This document shows positions 16,259 to 26,702 of a stretch of 51,373 bases of DNA, piece by piece (positions within the stretch are counted from its first letter, which is position 1; every line of letters starts with the position of its first letter). Both the position numbers and the translations under genes were made by a program. Below the pieces are notes generated by a model. That model was not told where the DNA came from, made no database searches, and worked only from the letters and a program-made list of their open reading frames with translations. Location: contig JAIXPD010000032.1 in NCBI GenBank assembly GCA_027486405.1, forward strand, positions 1-51,373, read 5' to 3'. This stretch comes from Azospirillum sp. GTDB lineage: Bacteria; Pseudomonadota; Alphaproteobacteria; Azospirillales; Azospirillaceae.

Positions 16259-19200
16259 TTACGCTCCCACGATTTTTTCGACGTTCACGAGGAACGCCTT
16301 GTATTCCGGCGTCTGGGTGTTGCAGTCACCGACGGCGGGCGGCAGCGTGTTGGACAGGTAGCCCTTGCGCGCCACCGTCTCCCACCCCCAATGCAGCGGA
16401 ATGCCGACCTGATGGACGGTCTTGCCGCTCACCGTCAGCGCCTTCACGCGCTTGGTGACGACCGCCTTGGCCTTGATGAAGCCGCGCTTGGAGCTGACCT
16501 TCACCGTGTCGCCGGTGCGGATGCCCTTTTCGTTGGCCAGGGTTTCGCCGATCTCCACGAACTGTTCGGGCTGGGCGATGGCGTTCAGCGCCACGCTCTT
16601 GGTCCAGAACTGGAAATGCTCGGTCAGGCGGTAGGTGGTCCCGACATAGGGGAACTGGTCGTGCGTGCCCAGCCGCGCCTTGTCGGCGGGGAAGATGCGC
16701 ACCGCCGGGCTGGTGACGACCTTCGGGTGCAGCGGGTTGGTCCCCAGCGGGCTTTCCATCGGCTCGTAATGCTCGGGGAACGGGCCGTCCACCAACTTGT
16801 CGGTGGCGAACAGGCGCCCGACGCCCTCCGGATTCATGATGAAGGGGTTCATCCCACTGCTGGGGGCGGCGTCGATCTTGAAATCGGGCACGTCGGCCCC
16901 GGCCCAGCGCTCGCCGTTCCAGGCGATCAGCGTGCGTTTGGGATCCCACGGCTTGCCCGCCGGATCGCAGGAGGCGCGGTTGTAGATGATCCGGCGGTTG
17001 GCGGGCCACGCCCAGGCCCATCCCGGCGTGTTGCCCAGACCGGAGTCGGAGTTGTCGCGCCGCGCCATCTGGTTGCCCGCCTGCGTCCAGCAACCGGCGA
17101 AGATCCAGCAGGCCGACAGGGTCGATCCGTCGTCCTGCAACAGCGCGAAGCCGGGAATCTGCTCGCCCTTGCGGGCCAGGAACTTCGTCGGATCCTTCGG
17201 GTCGGGGATGTCGGCCAGCGCGCGGCCGTTCAGCTCCTTGGCCAGTTCCTCCGGCGTCGGATCCAGCGGGTTCCGGTAGGGCCAGGACAGATTCAGGATC
17301 GGTTCGGGGGCCTTGCCGCCCTCGCGCCGGTACAGATCGCGCAGCGCCACGAACAGTTCGGCGATGATCTCCTGGTCGGTCTTCGCCTCGCCCGGCGGGT
17401 TGGCCCCCTTGTAATGCCATTGCAGCCAGCGCGCCGAATTGACGATGGCCCCGTCCTCTTCGGCAAAGCAGGTGGAGGGCAGGCGGAACACCTCCGTCTT
17501 GATGCTGGCGGTGTCGACGTCGTTGATCTCACCGTGGTTGCGCCAGAAGGACGCGGTTTCCGTGGCGATCGGGTCGATCACCACCATGTATGCGAGCTTG
17601 GAGAAGCAGGCGGCGGTCTTGCGCGCGTCGGGGAAGGAGGTCAGCGGGTTGAAGCCCTGGACGATCAGGCCGTTGACCTTGCCGTTGTGCATCAGGTCCA
17701 TGACCTGGAGCACGTCGTACATCTTGTCCCATTTGGGGATCCAGTCATACCCCCAATCGTTGTCGCGGGTGGCGTTGTCGCCCCAGAACCACTTCATCAG
17801 GCTGACGAAGAATTTGGGCGTGTTGCTCCAGAAATTCATCTGGCCGGGCTGTTGCGCCTTCGGCGTCGTCTGCGCCAGATAGGCGGCCAGCGTCGGATGG
17901 GCCTTCTCGTTCGGCAGCGTCAGATAGCCGGGCAGGCTGGTGGACAGCAGGCCCAGATCGGACAGGCCCTGGATGTTGGAATGGCCGCGCAGCGCGTTCA
18001 CGCCGCCGCCCGGCAGGCCGATGTTGCCCAACAGAAGCTGGATCATCGCCATGGTGCGGATGTTCTGGGCACCGACCGTGTGCTGCGTCCAGCCCAGCGC
18101 GTAGAGGATCGTCCCCACCTTGTCGCGGGCCGACGTGGCCCCCAGATGGCGGCAGACGGTCAGGAAGCCGTCCTTCGGGCTGCCGGTGAGGTCGGCGACG
18201 ACGTCGGGGGTGTAGCGCGCGTAATGGGCCTTCATCAGGTTCCACACGCAGCGCGGATGCTGGAGCGTCGGGTCGGTCTTGGCGTTGCCCGCCTCGTCGA
18301 ACTCGTAGGTCCAGGTCTTGCGATCGTACTGCCCCTTGGCCGGGTCGAAGCCGGAGAACAGCCCCTCCTCGAAGCCAAAGCCCTCATGGACGATGTAGGA
18401 GGCGTTGGTGAACGCCTTCACATACTCCCACTGGATTTTGTCGTTGGCGATCAGCCAATTGATGATGCCGCCCAGGAACACGATGTCGGACCCGGCGCGG
18501 ATCGGCACATACTCGTCGGCCACGGCGGCGGAGCGGTTGAAACGCGGATCGACCACGATGATCCGCGCGCCCTTCTTTTTGGCCTCGATCGCCCATTTGA
18601 AGCCGACGGGGTGCGCTTCGGCCGGGTTGCCGCCCATCACCAGGATGAAATCGGCGTTGGAGATGTCGACCCAGGTGTTGGTCATCGCCCCGCGCCCGAA
18701 GGTGGAGGCCAGCGCCGACACCGTCGGGCCATGGCACACGCGGGCCTGCGCGTCGGTGCCGACGATGCCGAGCGAGCGCATGAATTTCTGCGTCAGGATG
18801 CCGGTTTCGTTGGACGAGGCCGACGCGGTCAGCATCGCCGTGGACACCCAGCGATTCACCGTCACGCCCTGGTCGTTCTTGGCGATGAGGTTGGCGTCGC
18901 GGTCGTTCTTCATGTGGCGGGCGATGCGCTCGATCGCCTCATGCCAGGAAATGCGTTTCCACTCGCGGCTGCCCGCCTCGCGCACCTCGGGGTGCTTCAG
19001 GCGGTTGGGGCTGTGGATGAAGTCGAGCAGGCCAGCGCCCTTCGGGCAGAGCGAGCCACGGCTGACCGGGTGGTCGGGGTCGCCCTCGATGTGGACGATC
19101 TCCGCCTTGGCGTTCTTGGCCCCGTCGCCCAGGCTGTACATCAGCAGGCCGCAGCCGACCGAGCAATAGGGGCAGGTGTTGCGGATCTCCTTGGCGCGGG

Positions 19201-19321
19201 CCAGCTTGAACTGGCGCACCTCGGCCAGGGCGGTGGACGGCAGGAACCCCAGCGCGGCGACGCTGGAGGCCGCGAGTCCCCCCGCCGTTCCCTTCATGAA
19301 TTGCCGACGACTGAGTTGCAT
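16259..19321 (-). CDS. fdnG: formate dehydrogenase alpha subunit, molybdopterin, Tat-exported, cysteine form
   Basis: The 1020-residue catalytic subunit begins with a twin-arginine signal (SRRQFMKG) and is expected to act in the periplasm. The N-terminal [4Fe-4S] ligands are C50, C53, C57 and C92. The active-site motif is ARVCHGPTV with C196, exactly where E. coli FdnG has selenocysteine, so no selenium insertion is needed. The molybdopterin dinucleotide-binding domain occupies the C-terminal part (from about residue 880). The start ATG at 19321 has GGGAGGAACC upstream. A -24/-12 type promoter lies 40-54 bp upstream. It oxidises formate to CO2 and passes electrons to the beta subunit. Confidence 0.94.
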   Translation of the reverse strand: MQLSRRQFMKGTAGGLAASSVAALGFLPSTALAEVRQFKLARAKEIRNTCPYCSVGCGLLMYSLGDGAKNAKAEIVHIEGDPDHPVSRGSLCPKGAGLLDFIHSPNRLKHPEVREAGSREWKRISWHEAIERIARHMKNDRDANLIAKNDQGVTVNRWVSTAMLTASASSNETGILTQKFMRSLGIVGTDAQARVCHGPTVSALASTFGRGAMTNTWVDISNADFILVMGGNPAEAHPVGFKWAIEAKKKGARIIVVDPRFNRSAAVADEYVPIRAGSDIVFLGGIINWLIANDKIQWEYVKAFTNASYIVHEGFGFEEGLFSGFDPAKGQYDRKTWTYEFDEAGNAKTDPTLQHPRCVWNLMKAHYARYTPDVVADLTGSPKDGFLTVCRHLGATSARDKVGTILYALGWTQHTVGAQNIRTMAMIQLLLGNIGLPGGGVNALRGHSNIQGLSDLGLLSTSLPGYLTLPNEKAHPTLAAYLAQTTPKAQQPGQMNFWSNTPKFFVSLMKWFWGDNATRDNDWGYDWIPKWDKMYDVLQVMDLMHNGKVNGLIVQGFNPLTSFPDARKTAACFSKLAYMVVIDPIATETASFWRNHGEINDVDTASIKTEVFRLPSTCFAEEDGAIVNSARWLQWHYKGANPPGEAKTDQEIIAELFVALRDLYRREGGKAPEPILNLSWPYRNPLDPTPEELAKELNGRALADIPDPKDPTKFLARKGEQIPGFALLQDDGSTLSACWIFAGCWTQAGNQMARRDNSDSGLGNTPGWAWAWPANRRIIYNRASCDPAGKPWDPKRTLIAWNGERWAGADVPDFKIDAAPSSGMNPFIMNPEGVGRLFATDKLVDGPFPEHYEPMESPLGTNPLHPKVVTSPAVRIFPADKARLGTHDQFPYVGTTYRLTEHFQFWTKSVALNAIAQPEQFVEIGETLANEKGIRTGDTVKVSSKRGFIKAKAVVTKRVKALTVSGKTVHQVGIPLHWGWETVARKGYLSNTLPPAVGDCNTQTPEYKAFLVNVEKIVGA

Positions 19322-19360
19322 GGTTCCTCCCGGATGTGCCGTGTTATGGCCGCGCCCTAG

Positions 19361-19375
19361 GCAGGTTCCGTGCCA
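19361..19375 (-). promoter_or_regulatory. sigma54 (RpoN) promoter of fdnGHI
   Basis: On the minus strand the sequence is TGGCACGGAACCTGC, matching the RpoN consensus TGGCACG-N4-TTGC in 10 of 11 positions with exact GG-GC spacing. Transcription would start near 19349, leaving a 28-base leader before fdnG. An NtrC-type activator gene lies about 3.3 kb away in the same block. Confidence 0.82.
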
Positions 19376-19429
19376 GTGTCAAAAAGCCTTCATTTCATAG
19401 GGTTTTTGGTTAGACCTTATACAAAATAT

Positions 19430-19464
19430 GGACATTCTGTCCAACCGGGATGGACAGAATGTCC
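19430..19464. promoter_or_regulatory. paired palindromic activator sites upstream of fdnG
   Basis: Two 13-bp palindromes, GGACATTCTGTCC (19430-19442) and GGACAGAATGTCC (19452-19464), each of form GGACA-N3-TGTCC. They are exact reverse complements of each other. Their centres are 22 bp apart, two helical turns. Relative to the predicted RpoN start they lie at about -87 and -109, the usual place for an enhancer-binding protein. They also lie about 120-154 bp upstream of fdhE. Confidence 0.75.
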
Positions 19465-19583
19465 AGACATGCCGTATGGCCATTGGCAACCCAGCCCGCA
19501 AACCGGCGGTTCGTTCGGACGTTCCGGGGTTAGTACGGAACTTGCAGTGGACGCGGGCGCACCCCCACGAGAGATCGCTTTCC

Positions 19584-20519
19584 ATGCCCCAGCACCGCCC
19601 CGCGTCCGCCGCCCCGGCCCACCAAGCCACGATCACCCCGGCCCTGGCCGAAAGCATGGCCGCCGCCGGTCTGGAACCCGGCCGCTCCCCGGCCCCGGTG
19701 CGCCTGCCGGACGCGGGGGCGTTGTTCCAGCGCCGCGCCGACCGTCTGCGCCGCCTGATGCCCGGCCACCGGCTGTCCGGCTGGTTGGCCTTCATCGCCC
19801 AGGTGAGCGACGCCCAACACGCGCTGGCCGCGATCCCGGTCACGGGAGCGACGGACCCGGCTGTGCGCTGGCGGCAGGACCTCGACGGGTTGCGGGAACG
19901 GCTGAGCGGTCGACTCCCGGACATGGCAGAACGCGCGCTGGCCGCCTTGCCGTGGGGGGACGCGGACGCGCTCAGCGCCGCCGCCGACCGCCTGCGCACC
20001 GGAACCCTGCGGGAGGAGGAGATCGGCGGCGCGCCCTTCCTCGTCGCCGCCCTGCAAGTCGCCTGGACCCGCATGGCCAGCGGGTTGACGGCTGGCGCGG
20101 TCGCCGCCTCCGCCGTGGCGGATCATTGCCCGGTGTGCGGAAGCGAGCCGGTGGCGGGCGTCATTCACGCCGGATCGGAGGCCAGCGGACGGCGCTACCT
20201 TCATTGCGGGCTGTGCCACACCGCGTGGCACCATGTCCGCAGCGCCTGCGTGTGTTGCGGTGAAGGCAACCGGATCGATCTGCAACGGGTGGAGGGGGCC
20301 GCTGAAACGGGGAGTGACGCGGGCGGCGGGACCAGCAACGCGGCGCAGGCCGAAACCTGCGAGTCCTGCCACAGCTATCTGAAACTGTTCGTCGAGGAGA
20401 AAGCGCCCGGCCTGGATCCGGTGGCCGACGATCTGGCGTCCTTCGCGCTCGACATTCTGGTCAGCGACGCCGGGTTCCAGCGGATCGGCGGCAACCCCTT
20501 CCTCGCCCAGGCGGGATGA
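19584..20519 (+). CDS. fdhE: formate dehydrogenase accessory protein FdhE
   Basis: About 311 residues. Four cysteine pairs mark the rubredoxin-like metal sites of FdhE: C182/C185, C208/C211, C222/C225 (with an extra C224) and C259/C262. The C-terminal motif SCHSYLKLF is characteristic. FdhE is required for activity of respiratory formate dehydrogenases and binds their catalytic subunit in the cytoplasm before Tat export. The ATG at 19584 is chosen; the open frame runs further upstream through the palindromic regulatory sites, so an earlier start is unlikely. Divergent from fdnG, it ends 9 bp before the convergent histidine kinase gene. Confidence 0.9.
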   Translation: MPQHRPASAAPAHQATITPALAESMAAAGLEPGRSPAPVRLPDAGALFQRRADRLRRLMPGHRLSGWLAFIAQVSDAQHALAAIPVTGATDPAVRWRQDLDGLRERLSGRLPDMAERALAALPWGDADALSAAADRLRTGTLREEEIGGAPFLVAALQVAWTRMASGLTAGAVAASAVADHCPVCGSEPVAGVIHAGSEASGRRYLHCGLCHTAWHHVRSACVCCGEGNRIDLQRVEGAAETGSDAGGGTSNAAQAETCESCHSYLKLFVEEKAPGLDPVADDLASFALDILVSDAGFQRIGGNPFLAQAG

Positions 20520-20528
20520 GTCAGCGCC

Positions 20529-22619
20529 TCACCCGTCGCCGAACAGGGCGGCGGGCGGGGCCGCTTCGCCGCCGCGTTCGGAAAAACGGGCGATCCGGCG
20601 CAGCGCCACGGTGAAGCTGGTGCGGAGTCCGGGCTGGCTGTCGACGGTGATGTGCCCGCCCTGGCGCTGGACGATGGCGAAGCTGATCGACAGCCCCAGC
20701 CCGGTCCCCTCCGACTTCTTGGTGGTGAAAAACGGATCGAACACGCGGCTCAGGCTGTCGGCGGCGATGCCGTGGCCGGTGTCGTGCACCGCCAGGGTGA
20801 CGCCCGCCGCGCCATCCGCCGCGAACACCGTGTCGCGGGTTTCAATCGTCAGGGTGCCACCGTCCGGCATCGCCTGCACGGCGTTGACCATCAGATTGAC
20901 CAGCACCTGTTGCAACTCGCCCCGGCTGATTTCAACCGGGACCGTCGCCGCCAGATCGGTGTTCACCAGGATGCGGCGGCGGCCCATGGTGTGGCGGGTC
21001 AGCAGCAGGCCATCGACCACCACCGCGTTGACATCGACCGGTTCCGCCTGCCCGGCGTAATCGCCCGGCCGGGCGAATTGCAGCAGCTTGGCGATGATGG
21101 TCTGGATGCGGCGGGTCTGTTCGTCAATCAGGCGGATTTCGTCCTTCACCGGATCGGCCTCGTCGCCCAGCACCTCCCGCAGCACGTCCAGATTGCCTTG
21201 GATCACGGCGACCGGGTTGTTGATCTCGTGGGCGACCCCGGCGGTCAACTGGCCGATGGCGGCGAGCTTCTCGCTCATCACCAGTTGGCGGCTGGCCTGC
21301 CGCAGCGTGGCGTTGGCGCTTTCCAGCTCCGCCGTGCGTTCGGCCACCTTGCGGTCCAGATCATCGGCCGACCGTTGCAACTCCAGCCGACGCGCGGCCA
21401 GCGAGTCCAGCAGTTGGTCGAAGGCGCGCGACAGCCGCCCCAACTCGTCCCGGCTGCGGCTTGGTCCGGCGCGCGCCGTCTCGTCGCCCGCCTCAATCGT
21501 CGCGATGACCCGGTTCATCCGCTCCAACGGGCGGAAGATCGCCTGGGCAAAGCGCAGATCGGCCAGGGTGCCAAGCGCGGACACCACCAGGAAGGCCAGC
21601 ACCAGCCCGGCCAACGCCCGGTGCAGCGCGTCTTGCAGGGGCGCTTCCAGAAAGCCGACATAGAGCATGCCGACCCGCCGCCCGTCGGTGCCGAGCAACG
21701 GTTCGTAGCCGGAGACATAGGTGTCATCCACGACGAAGGCGGACCCCAGCCACACCCGGCCCTCGTCCATCACCCGGCGGTACACCGCCGCCGACGCCCG
21801 CGTGCCGAGCGCGCGTTCGCCTTCGAACAGGCGGACGTTGGTGGCGATGCGGGTGTCGTCCAGAAACAGCGTGGCGGTCCCCTGGCTGCCCAGCGGCAAG
21901 GACGCCTCCTGATAGACCACGGTGTTGATGCGGTCCACGATGGCCTGACTGCCGTTCAACAGCACGCCGCCTTCCAGCGCGCCGAGCAACGCCCCGTCCA
22001 GCCCGACGACCGGTTCGGCGGCGTGAATGGTCAGGGCGCGATCCTCGACCACGCGCGCGGTGGCGGCGGCGTTGCGGGTCGGGACCAGGGGGATGAGGAC
22101 GCGCGGCGGCAGGGACGGGTCGATCTCGGCCAGATGGGCGGGGGCCAGCACGTCCAGCCCATGGGTTCCCTTGCCCGCCAAGGCCGACCGCACCACCGCC
22201 CAAGCGGAACGGTCGGCTCCATGCACGCCCGCCCCCGCCCGCACCCGGCCCTGCGGGTCGAGCAGCAGCAGGAAATCCAGGCCCTGCCGACGCGCCGTTT
22301 CCGCCAGCAGCGCGTCCAGACCGTCACCGTCCCGCCGGTCGAGCGCCAAGGCCAGGCGGTGCGACCCGGCCAGCGCCGCCAAGCCATCCCCCACCGTGCT
22401 CTGCGTCCGGTCGAACACCTGCCGGGCGGTCCCCAGATCGGCGCTGACCTTGTTGATGAGCAGTTGGCTGTAGCCCTGGGTCCCCCAATACCAGACGATC
22501 AGCAGCAGCGCCGGAACCCCCAGCAGCAGCGGGGCCAGCACCAGCGCCAACAGCTTGTGCCGCACCGATCCGGTGAAGGGGATCAAACGCGCGTCCAGCG
22601 CGGCGCGCAGGCGGCTCAC
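20529..22619 (-). CDS. membrane sensor histidine kinase, partner of the sigma54 response regulator
   Basis: About 696 residues. Order: transmembrane helix (LLALVLAPLLLGVPALLLIV), a large periplasmic double-Cache-like sensor to about residue 320, a second helix (ALAGLVLAFLVVSALGTLA), HAMP, coiled coil, HisKA with H464 in GVAHEINNPVAV, and HATPase_c (NLMVNAVQAMPDGG; DTGHGIAADS; FFTTKKSEGTGLGLS). Architecture resembles DctB-type kinases. The start is taken as GTG 22619, whose GTGA overlaps the stop of the upstream regulator gene; ATG codons at 22628 and 22637 are alternatives. Cotranscribed with the regulator. The ligand is unknown; formate or a related acid is suggested by location only. Confidence 0.85.
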   Translation of the reverse strand: MSRLRAALDARLIPFTGSVRHKLLALVLAPLLLGVPALLLIVWYWGTQGYSQLLINKVSADLGTARQVFDRTQSTVGDGLAALAGSHRLALALDRRDGDGLDALLAETARRQGLDFLLLLDPQGRVRAGAGVHGADRSAWAVVRSALAGKGTHGLDVLAPAHLAEIDPSLPPRVLIPLVPTRNAAATARVVEDRALTIHAAEPVVGLDGALLGALEGGVLLNGSQAIVDRINTVVYQEASLPLGSQGTATLFLDDTRIATNVRLFEGERALGTRASAAVYRRVMDEGRVWLGSAFVVDDTYVSGYEPLLGTDGRRVGMLYVGFLEAPLQDALHRALAGLVLAFLVVSALGTLADLRFAQAIFRPLERMNRVIATIEAGDETARAGPSRSRDELGRLSRAFDQLLDSLAARRLELQRSADDLDRKVAERTAELESANATLRQASRQLVMSEKLAAIGQLTAGVAHEINNPVAVIQGNLDVLREVLGDEADPVKDEIRLIDEQTRRIQTIIAKLLQFARPGDYAGQAEPVDVNAVVVDGLLLTRHTMGRRRILVNTDLAATVPVEISRGELQQVLVNLMVNAVQAMPDGGTLTIETRDTVFAADGAAGVTLAVHDTGHGIAADSLSRVFDPFFTTKKSEGTGLGLSISFAIVQRQGGHITVDSQPGLRTSFTVALRRIARFSERGGEAAPPAALFGDG

Positions 22620-24058
22620 ACGCCCCATTCGGCCCATTTCCGGTCCAGCGTCTTGCGCGACACGCCCAGCACGGCGGCGGCCCGCGCGCGGTTGCCGCCG
22701 CAATCGGCCAGCACGGTCAGGATGTGGCGCTTTTCAACCTCGGCCAAGGTCTGCCCGCTGGCCGCGCCAGCCCCCTCATCGCCGCCGTCCGGCGCGTGCC
22801 CCATCGCCAGCCCCACATCCGGCAACCCTGACTCCGGCAACCCCAGATCCTCTTGCGGGAACTCGCCGAACAGCAGCGCGCGTTCGACCAGATTGCGCAG
22901 CTCGCGCACGTTGCCCGGCCAGGGGTGGGCGATCAAGGCCGCCTCCAACGGCGGGGTGATGTCCAGCGGCGGAACCCCCAGCCGCAGCGACAGCACCCCC
23001 ATGAAGCGCCGCGCCAGCTCGACCACATCGTCACCGCGCTCGCGCAGCGGCGGCACCCGCAGGGTCATCACCGCCAGCCGGTAAAACAAATCCGAGCGGA
23101 AACGGCCAGCGGCGACCTCCGCCTTCAGATCGCGGTTGGTGGCGGCGACGACGCGGACATCGACCGGCAGTTCCTGCTCCCCGCCCACCGGGCGGATGCG
23201 GCGCTCCTCCAGCACCCGCAACAGCTTCGATTGCAGCGCCAGCGGCAGTTCCCCGATCTCGTCCAGAAACAGCGTGCCGCCATGGGCGTAATAGAACAGG
23301 CCCTTGCGCGCCTCCCTGGCCCCGGTGAAGGCCCCGCGCAGATGGCCGAACAGCTCCGCTTCGACCAGATCGGCCGACACCGCCGCGCAGTTCAGCGCCA
23401 CGAACGGCCGGTCGGCCCGGTGCGAGCGGGTGTGCAGGGCGCGCGCCACCAGCTCCTTGCCAACGCCCGACTCCCCCTCGATCAGCACGGTGGAGGGCGA
23501 GGGCGCGACCCGTTCGATCAGCGCCCGCAGCCGCGCGATGGCCGCCGACCGGCCGATGATCTCGTCGGTCCCGCCCCGTGGCTTGGCCAACTGCCGCCGC
23601 AGGATGAAATTCTCGCGCTGAAGGCGGGTCCGCTCCATGCAGCGGCCAATGGCGTTGACGATCTGCTCGACCCGGAACGGTTTCAGGATCAGGTCGGCCG
23701 CCCCGGCGCGCAGCGCCTCGATGGCGGTGTCGATGTCGGCGAAGGCGGTGATGAGGATCACATCCCCGCCGAACCCGGCCGCGTGCAGGTCCCGCAGCCA
23801 ATCCAGCCCCGACCGTCCGGGCAGCGCGATGTCGAGGATGATGAGATCGACGCAGTGGCGTTCCAAATGCAGCGCGCCGTCTTCGGCGCTGCCCGCCGTG
23901 GCCACGCGCCAGCCGCGCCGTTCCAGGCTGCGCGACAGGAAATTGCGGATGCCCTCCTCGTCGTCAACGATCAGCACGGACGGCGCGGTCGCCGCCTCCT
24001 CCACAGGACCGGCGGGGGGAGCCGCCGCGTCGTCGAACGGCAGGGAGTCGGTGGGCAT
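22616..24058 (-). CDS. sigma54-dependent response regulator (NtrC/DctD family)
   Basis: The 480-residue protein has a receiver domain with phosphorylatable D76 ([11 protein letters not shown]). A AAA+ domain follows with Walker A GESGVGKE (195-202) and the RpoN-contacting loop GAFTGA (242-247), and a C-terminal Fis-type helix-turn-helix ([20 protein letters not shown]). All parts needed for enhancer-dependent activation are present. The kinase gene overlaps its stop codon. The only strong RpoN promoter I found is that of fdnGHI, and paired palindromes sit upstream of it, so the formate operon is the leading candidate target (inference). Confidence 0.9.
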   Translation of the reverse strand: MPTDSLPFDDAAAPPAGPVEEAATAPSVLIVDDEEGIRNFLSRSLERRGWRVATAGSAEDGALHLERHCVDLIILDIALPGRSGLDWLRDLHAAGFGGDVILITAFADIDTAIEALRAGAADLILKPFRVEQIVNAIGRCMERTRLQRENFILRRQLAKPRGGTDEIIGRSAAIARLRALIERVAPSPSTVLIEGESGVGKELVARALHTRSHRADRPFVALNCAAVSADLVEAELFGHLRGAFTGAREARKGLFYYAHGGTLFLDEIGELPLALQSKLLRVLEERRIRPVGGEQELPVDVRVVAATNRDLKAEVAAGRFRSDLFYRLAVMTLRVPPLRERGDDVVELARRFMGVLSLRLGVPPLDITPPLEAALIAHPWPGNVRELRNLVERALLFGEFPQEDLGLPESGLPDVGLAMGHAPDGGDEGAGAASGQTLAEVEKRHILTVLADCGGNRARAAAVLGVSRKTLDRKWAEWGV

Positions 24059-24389
24059 GGGGGCTTCGATGATGTGACAGGGGAGAGATGGGGAGAGGAG
24101 AAATGGACGGGGCGGGGCGCGTCGGGGCGATCATAGCGAAGCCTCCCCGTGTTTCCAGCGATTTGCGGACACCGCCCCCCGCCCGATGGCGCAGCGCCCC
24201 CGCGACATAAGGTCCACAGATCGCGCCCCAAGCGACCGCCCTCCGCAACCGGCCGCAACGATACGACGTCGTATGACGCGGCGGCCCACCCCTGGCGGAC
24301 GACACAAAAGCTTCACGCGCCGGTCACAAACGATCCGTCGAGTTTTGTTACATTTCGAGCCGATCCGCGCCGTTTGGGAATCCTGATCC
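24059..24389. other. divergent intergenic region with a perfect palindrome
   Basis: This 331-bp gap separates the sigma54 regulator gene (minus) from the first REC-GGDEF-EAL gene (plus). It holds a perfect 14-bp palindrome ATACGACGTCGTAT at 24261-24274, a candidate operator. It also holds GACACAAAAGCTTCACG at 24302-24318, which resembles a sequence upstream of the second EAL gene. No ORF with coding character was seen. Confidence 0.5.
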
Positions 24390-26684
24390 ATGAGCACGAC
24401 CGCCGAAGACGATCTCCTCGACATCATCGAGGACGATGAGGCGACCGCTGCGCCGGGAACGGCGGACCGTGTCTGGCGCATCCTGCTGGTCGATGACGAC
24501 GAGGAGGTGCACGCCTCCACCGCCTATTCGTTGCGGGGGGTCGAGATCCTGGGCCGCCGGCTGTCCTTGTCGCACGCGCGCTCGGCGGCGGAGGCTCTGG
24601 CGCTGTTGCGCCAGGACACGGACTTCGCCGCCATCCTGCTTGACGTGGTGATGGAAACCGCCGACGCGGGTCTGACCCTGGTCCGGTCGATCCGGGAGAC
24701 GTTGGGCCTGACGGCGGTCCGCATCCTGCTGCGCACCGGACAGCCGGGATACGCGCCCGAACTGTCGGTGATCCGCGATTACGACATCAACGATTACCGC
24801 ACGAAATCCGAACTGACCCGCAACCGCCTGCTGACCTCGCTGTTCACCGCGTTGCGCGCCTACAGTCACATCCACGCGCTGGAGGTCAGCCGCCAGGGGT
24901 TGGAACAGATCGTGGCGGCCTCGTCCGGCCTGTTCCGCCGCCATTCGCTCAGCGCCTTTTGCGACGGCATCCTGTTGCAACTGGGCGGGCTGCTCGGCAT
25001 CGAGGCGAGCGGCTTCGTCCTGGCCCGCACCACACACACACCCATCGGGACCGGGGATGCCGGGACCGACGACCCGATCATCCTGGCCGCCGCCGGTCCG
25101 TTCCGCCACCTGTCGGGCAGTTCGTTGAACCGTGTGACCGACGACACCCTGCGCGGGCTGTTGCGTTCGGCGCTCGACCGCAAGGCCAACGTCTTCCAGG
25201 ATTCGGCGACCGTGCTCTACATCGGCGGGCAAACCGGCGATGATCTGGCGATCTACGTCGCCACCGGCCGGACCATCGGGCCGGAGGTGCGGCAACTGTT
25301 GAAGGTGTTTTCGTCCAACGTCGCGCTTGGCTTCGACAACGTGTCCCTGCTCGACAACATCCGCTCGCTTGCCTATTACGACCCGCTGACCCGCCTGCCC
25401 AACCGGACGCTGTTCCTGGAGGAGATGGGCGCGCGGCTGGCGCAAGGGCACCGGGGCGACCGCAGGCTGGCCGTCGTCCTGCTCGATCTCGATCATTTCC
25501 AGGCGGTCAACGACGGGTTGGGGCACGCCATCGGCGACGCCCTGCTGCTGGCGGTGGCGGAGCGTCTGCGCGAGGTGTTCGGGGAGCCGGGGGCGGTCAG
25601 CCGTCTGGCCAGCGACATGTTCGGCGTGCTGGCGTGGCTGCCACGCTCGCGCGATGGGCAGGGGTTGATCCACGCCATCGAACTCTGTTTCGTCAACCCC
25701 TTCACCATCGCCGGGAACCCGATCAGCGTTCAGGTGTCGGGCGGCTTCGTGCTGGCCGAGGCCACCGACACCGACGTCCATCGGTTGCAGCGCCGGGCCG
25801 GAATGGCGCTGAAAGGGGCCAAGCGCGGCGGGCGGGGCCGGATTCTGCCCTTCGACCCGGCGATGGAACGGGACCTGCACGACCGGGTGTCCCTGGCCAG
25901 CCGCATCCCCGACGCCTTGGTGAACGGTCAATTCACCCTGGTCTATCAACCGCAGCTCCGTTTGGCCGACCGCAAGCCGTTCGGCACCGAAGCGCTGCTG
26001 CGCTGGCGGCTGCCGGACGGCGCGTCGGTGCGGCCCGACCAGTTCATTCCGGTGACGGAGGAGGCCGGGCACATCATCCGGCTTGGCGAATGGGTGCTGC
26101 AACAGGCCTGCCTGCATCAGGTGCGGTGGCGCAACCGTGGCATCGGCCCGCTGCGCATGGCGGTGAATGTGTCGGTGCGCCAACTGCGCGACGGCAATTT
26201 CGTCCGCATCGCCGAACGCGCGCTGAGCGCCAGCAACGCCAACCCGGCCGACATCGAACTGGAGATCACCGAAAGCCACGCCATGGAGAATGACCGGATC
26301 CTGTCGGTGGTCCGCACCCTGCGCGACATGGGATTCAGCATCGCCATCGATGATTTCGGAACCGGCTATTCATCGCTGTCGCGGCTGCAACAACTTCCGG
26401 CCTCGGTGCTCAAGATCGACCGCTCCTTTGTGATGAATCTGGATCGCCGTCCGGAAAACCGCAACATCGCCGCCACCATCATCCGCATCGGTCATGAGTT
26501 GGGCATGAACGTGCTGGCCGAGGGGGTGGAGACGGCGGAGCAGGAGGCGACCTTGCGGGCGCTGGGCTGCGACGCGGTCCAAGGCTACCTCTACGCCAAG
26601 CCGATGCCCGCCGAGGAGTTGGAGCGTTGGATGACCGCCTGGCCCGGCGCGCCGACCGGCGCGTTGACCGAAACGATGCCCTGA
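24390..26684 (+). CDS. response regulator with DUF3369, degenerate GGDEF and EAL domains (cassette 1)
   Basis: The 764-residue protein contains a receiver domain with D85 (AAILLDVVMET), followed by the RTGQPGYAPE/YDINDY segment and DUF3369 (about 165-330). A GGDEF domain has signature A407-S-D-M-F in place of GGDEF and is predicted catalytically dead. The C-terminal EAL domain has intact motifs: E534 in EALLR, VNVSVRQL, ELEITES, IDDFGTGYSSL, KIDRS and EGVET. It should hydrolyse c-di-GMP to pGpG when phosphorylated, with the GGDEF part perhaps sensing GTP. It converges with the kinase gene at 26703 (18-bp gap), its likely partner. Confidence 0.88.
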   Translation: MSTTAEDDLLDIIEDDEATAAPGTADRVWRILLVDDDEEVHASTAYSLRGVEILGRRLSLSHARSAAEALALLRQDTDFAAILLDVVMETADAGLTLVRSIRETLGLTAVRILLRTGQPGYAPELSVIRDYDINDYRTKSELTRNRLLTSLFTALRAYSHIHALEVSRQGLEQIVAASSGLFRRHSLSAFCDGILLQLGGLLGIEASGFVLARTTHTPIGTGDAGTDDPIILAAAGPFRHLSGSSLNRVTDDTLRGLLRSALDRKANVFQDSATVLYIGGQTGDDLAIYVATGRTIGPEVRQLLKVFSSNVALGFDNVSLLDNIRSLAYYDPLTRLPNRTLFLEEMGARLAQGHRGDRRLAVVLLDLDHFQAVNDGLGHAIGDALLLAVAERLREVFGEPGAVSRLASDMFGVLAWLPRSRDGQGLIHAIELCFVNPFTIAGNPISVQVSGGFVLAEATDTDVHRLQRRAGMALKGAKRGGRGRILPFDPAMERDLHDRVSLASRIPDALVNGQFTLVYQPQLRLADRKPFGTEALLRWRLPDGASVRPDQFIPVTEEAGHIIRLGEWVLQQACLHQVRWRNRGIGPLRMAVNVSVRQLRDGNFVRIAERALSASNANPADIELEITESHAMENDRILSVVRTLRDMGFSIAIDDFGTGYSSLSRLQQLPASVLKIDRSFVMNLDRRPENRNIAATIIRIGHELGMNVLAEGVETAEQEATLRALGCDAVQGYLYAKPMPAEELERWMTAWPGAPTGALTETMP

Positions 26685-26702
26685 GCCGGCCCGGCGAACG
26701 GG

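Noticed and set aside
18725..18745. Selenocysteine insertion in FdnG
   Set aside because: The codon at the Sec position is a cysteine codon, and there is no in-frame TGA.
16136..19360. 1074-codon open frame on the plus strand
   Set aside because: Lies opposite fdnG, which has complete active-site and Fe-S motifs. Shadow frame from high GC at third positions.
20652..23084. 810-codon open frame on the plus strand
   Set aside because: Opposite the histidine kinase and regulator genes; no recognisable motif.
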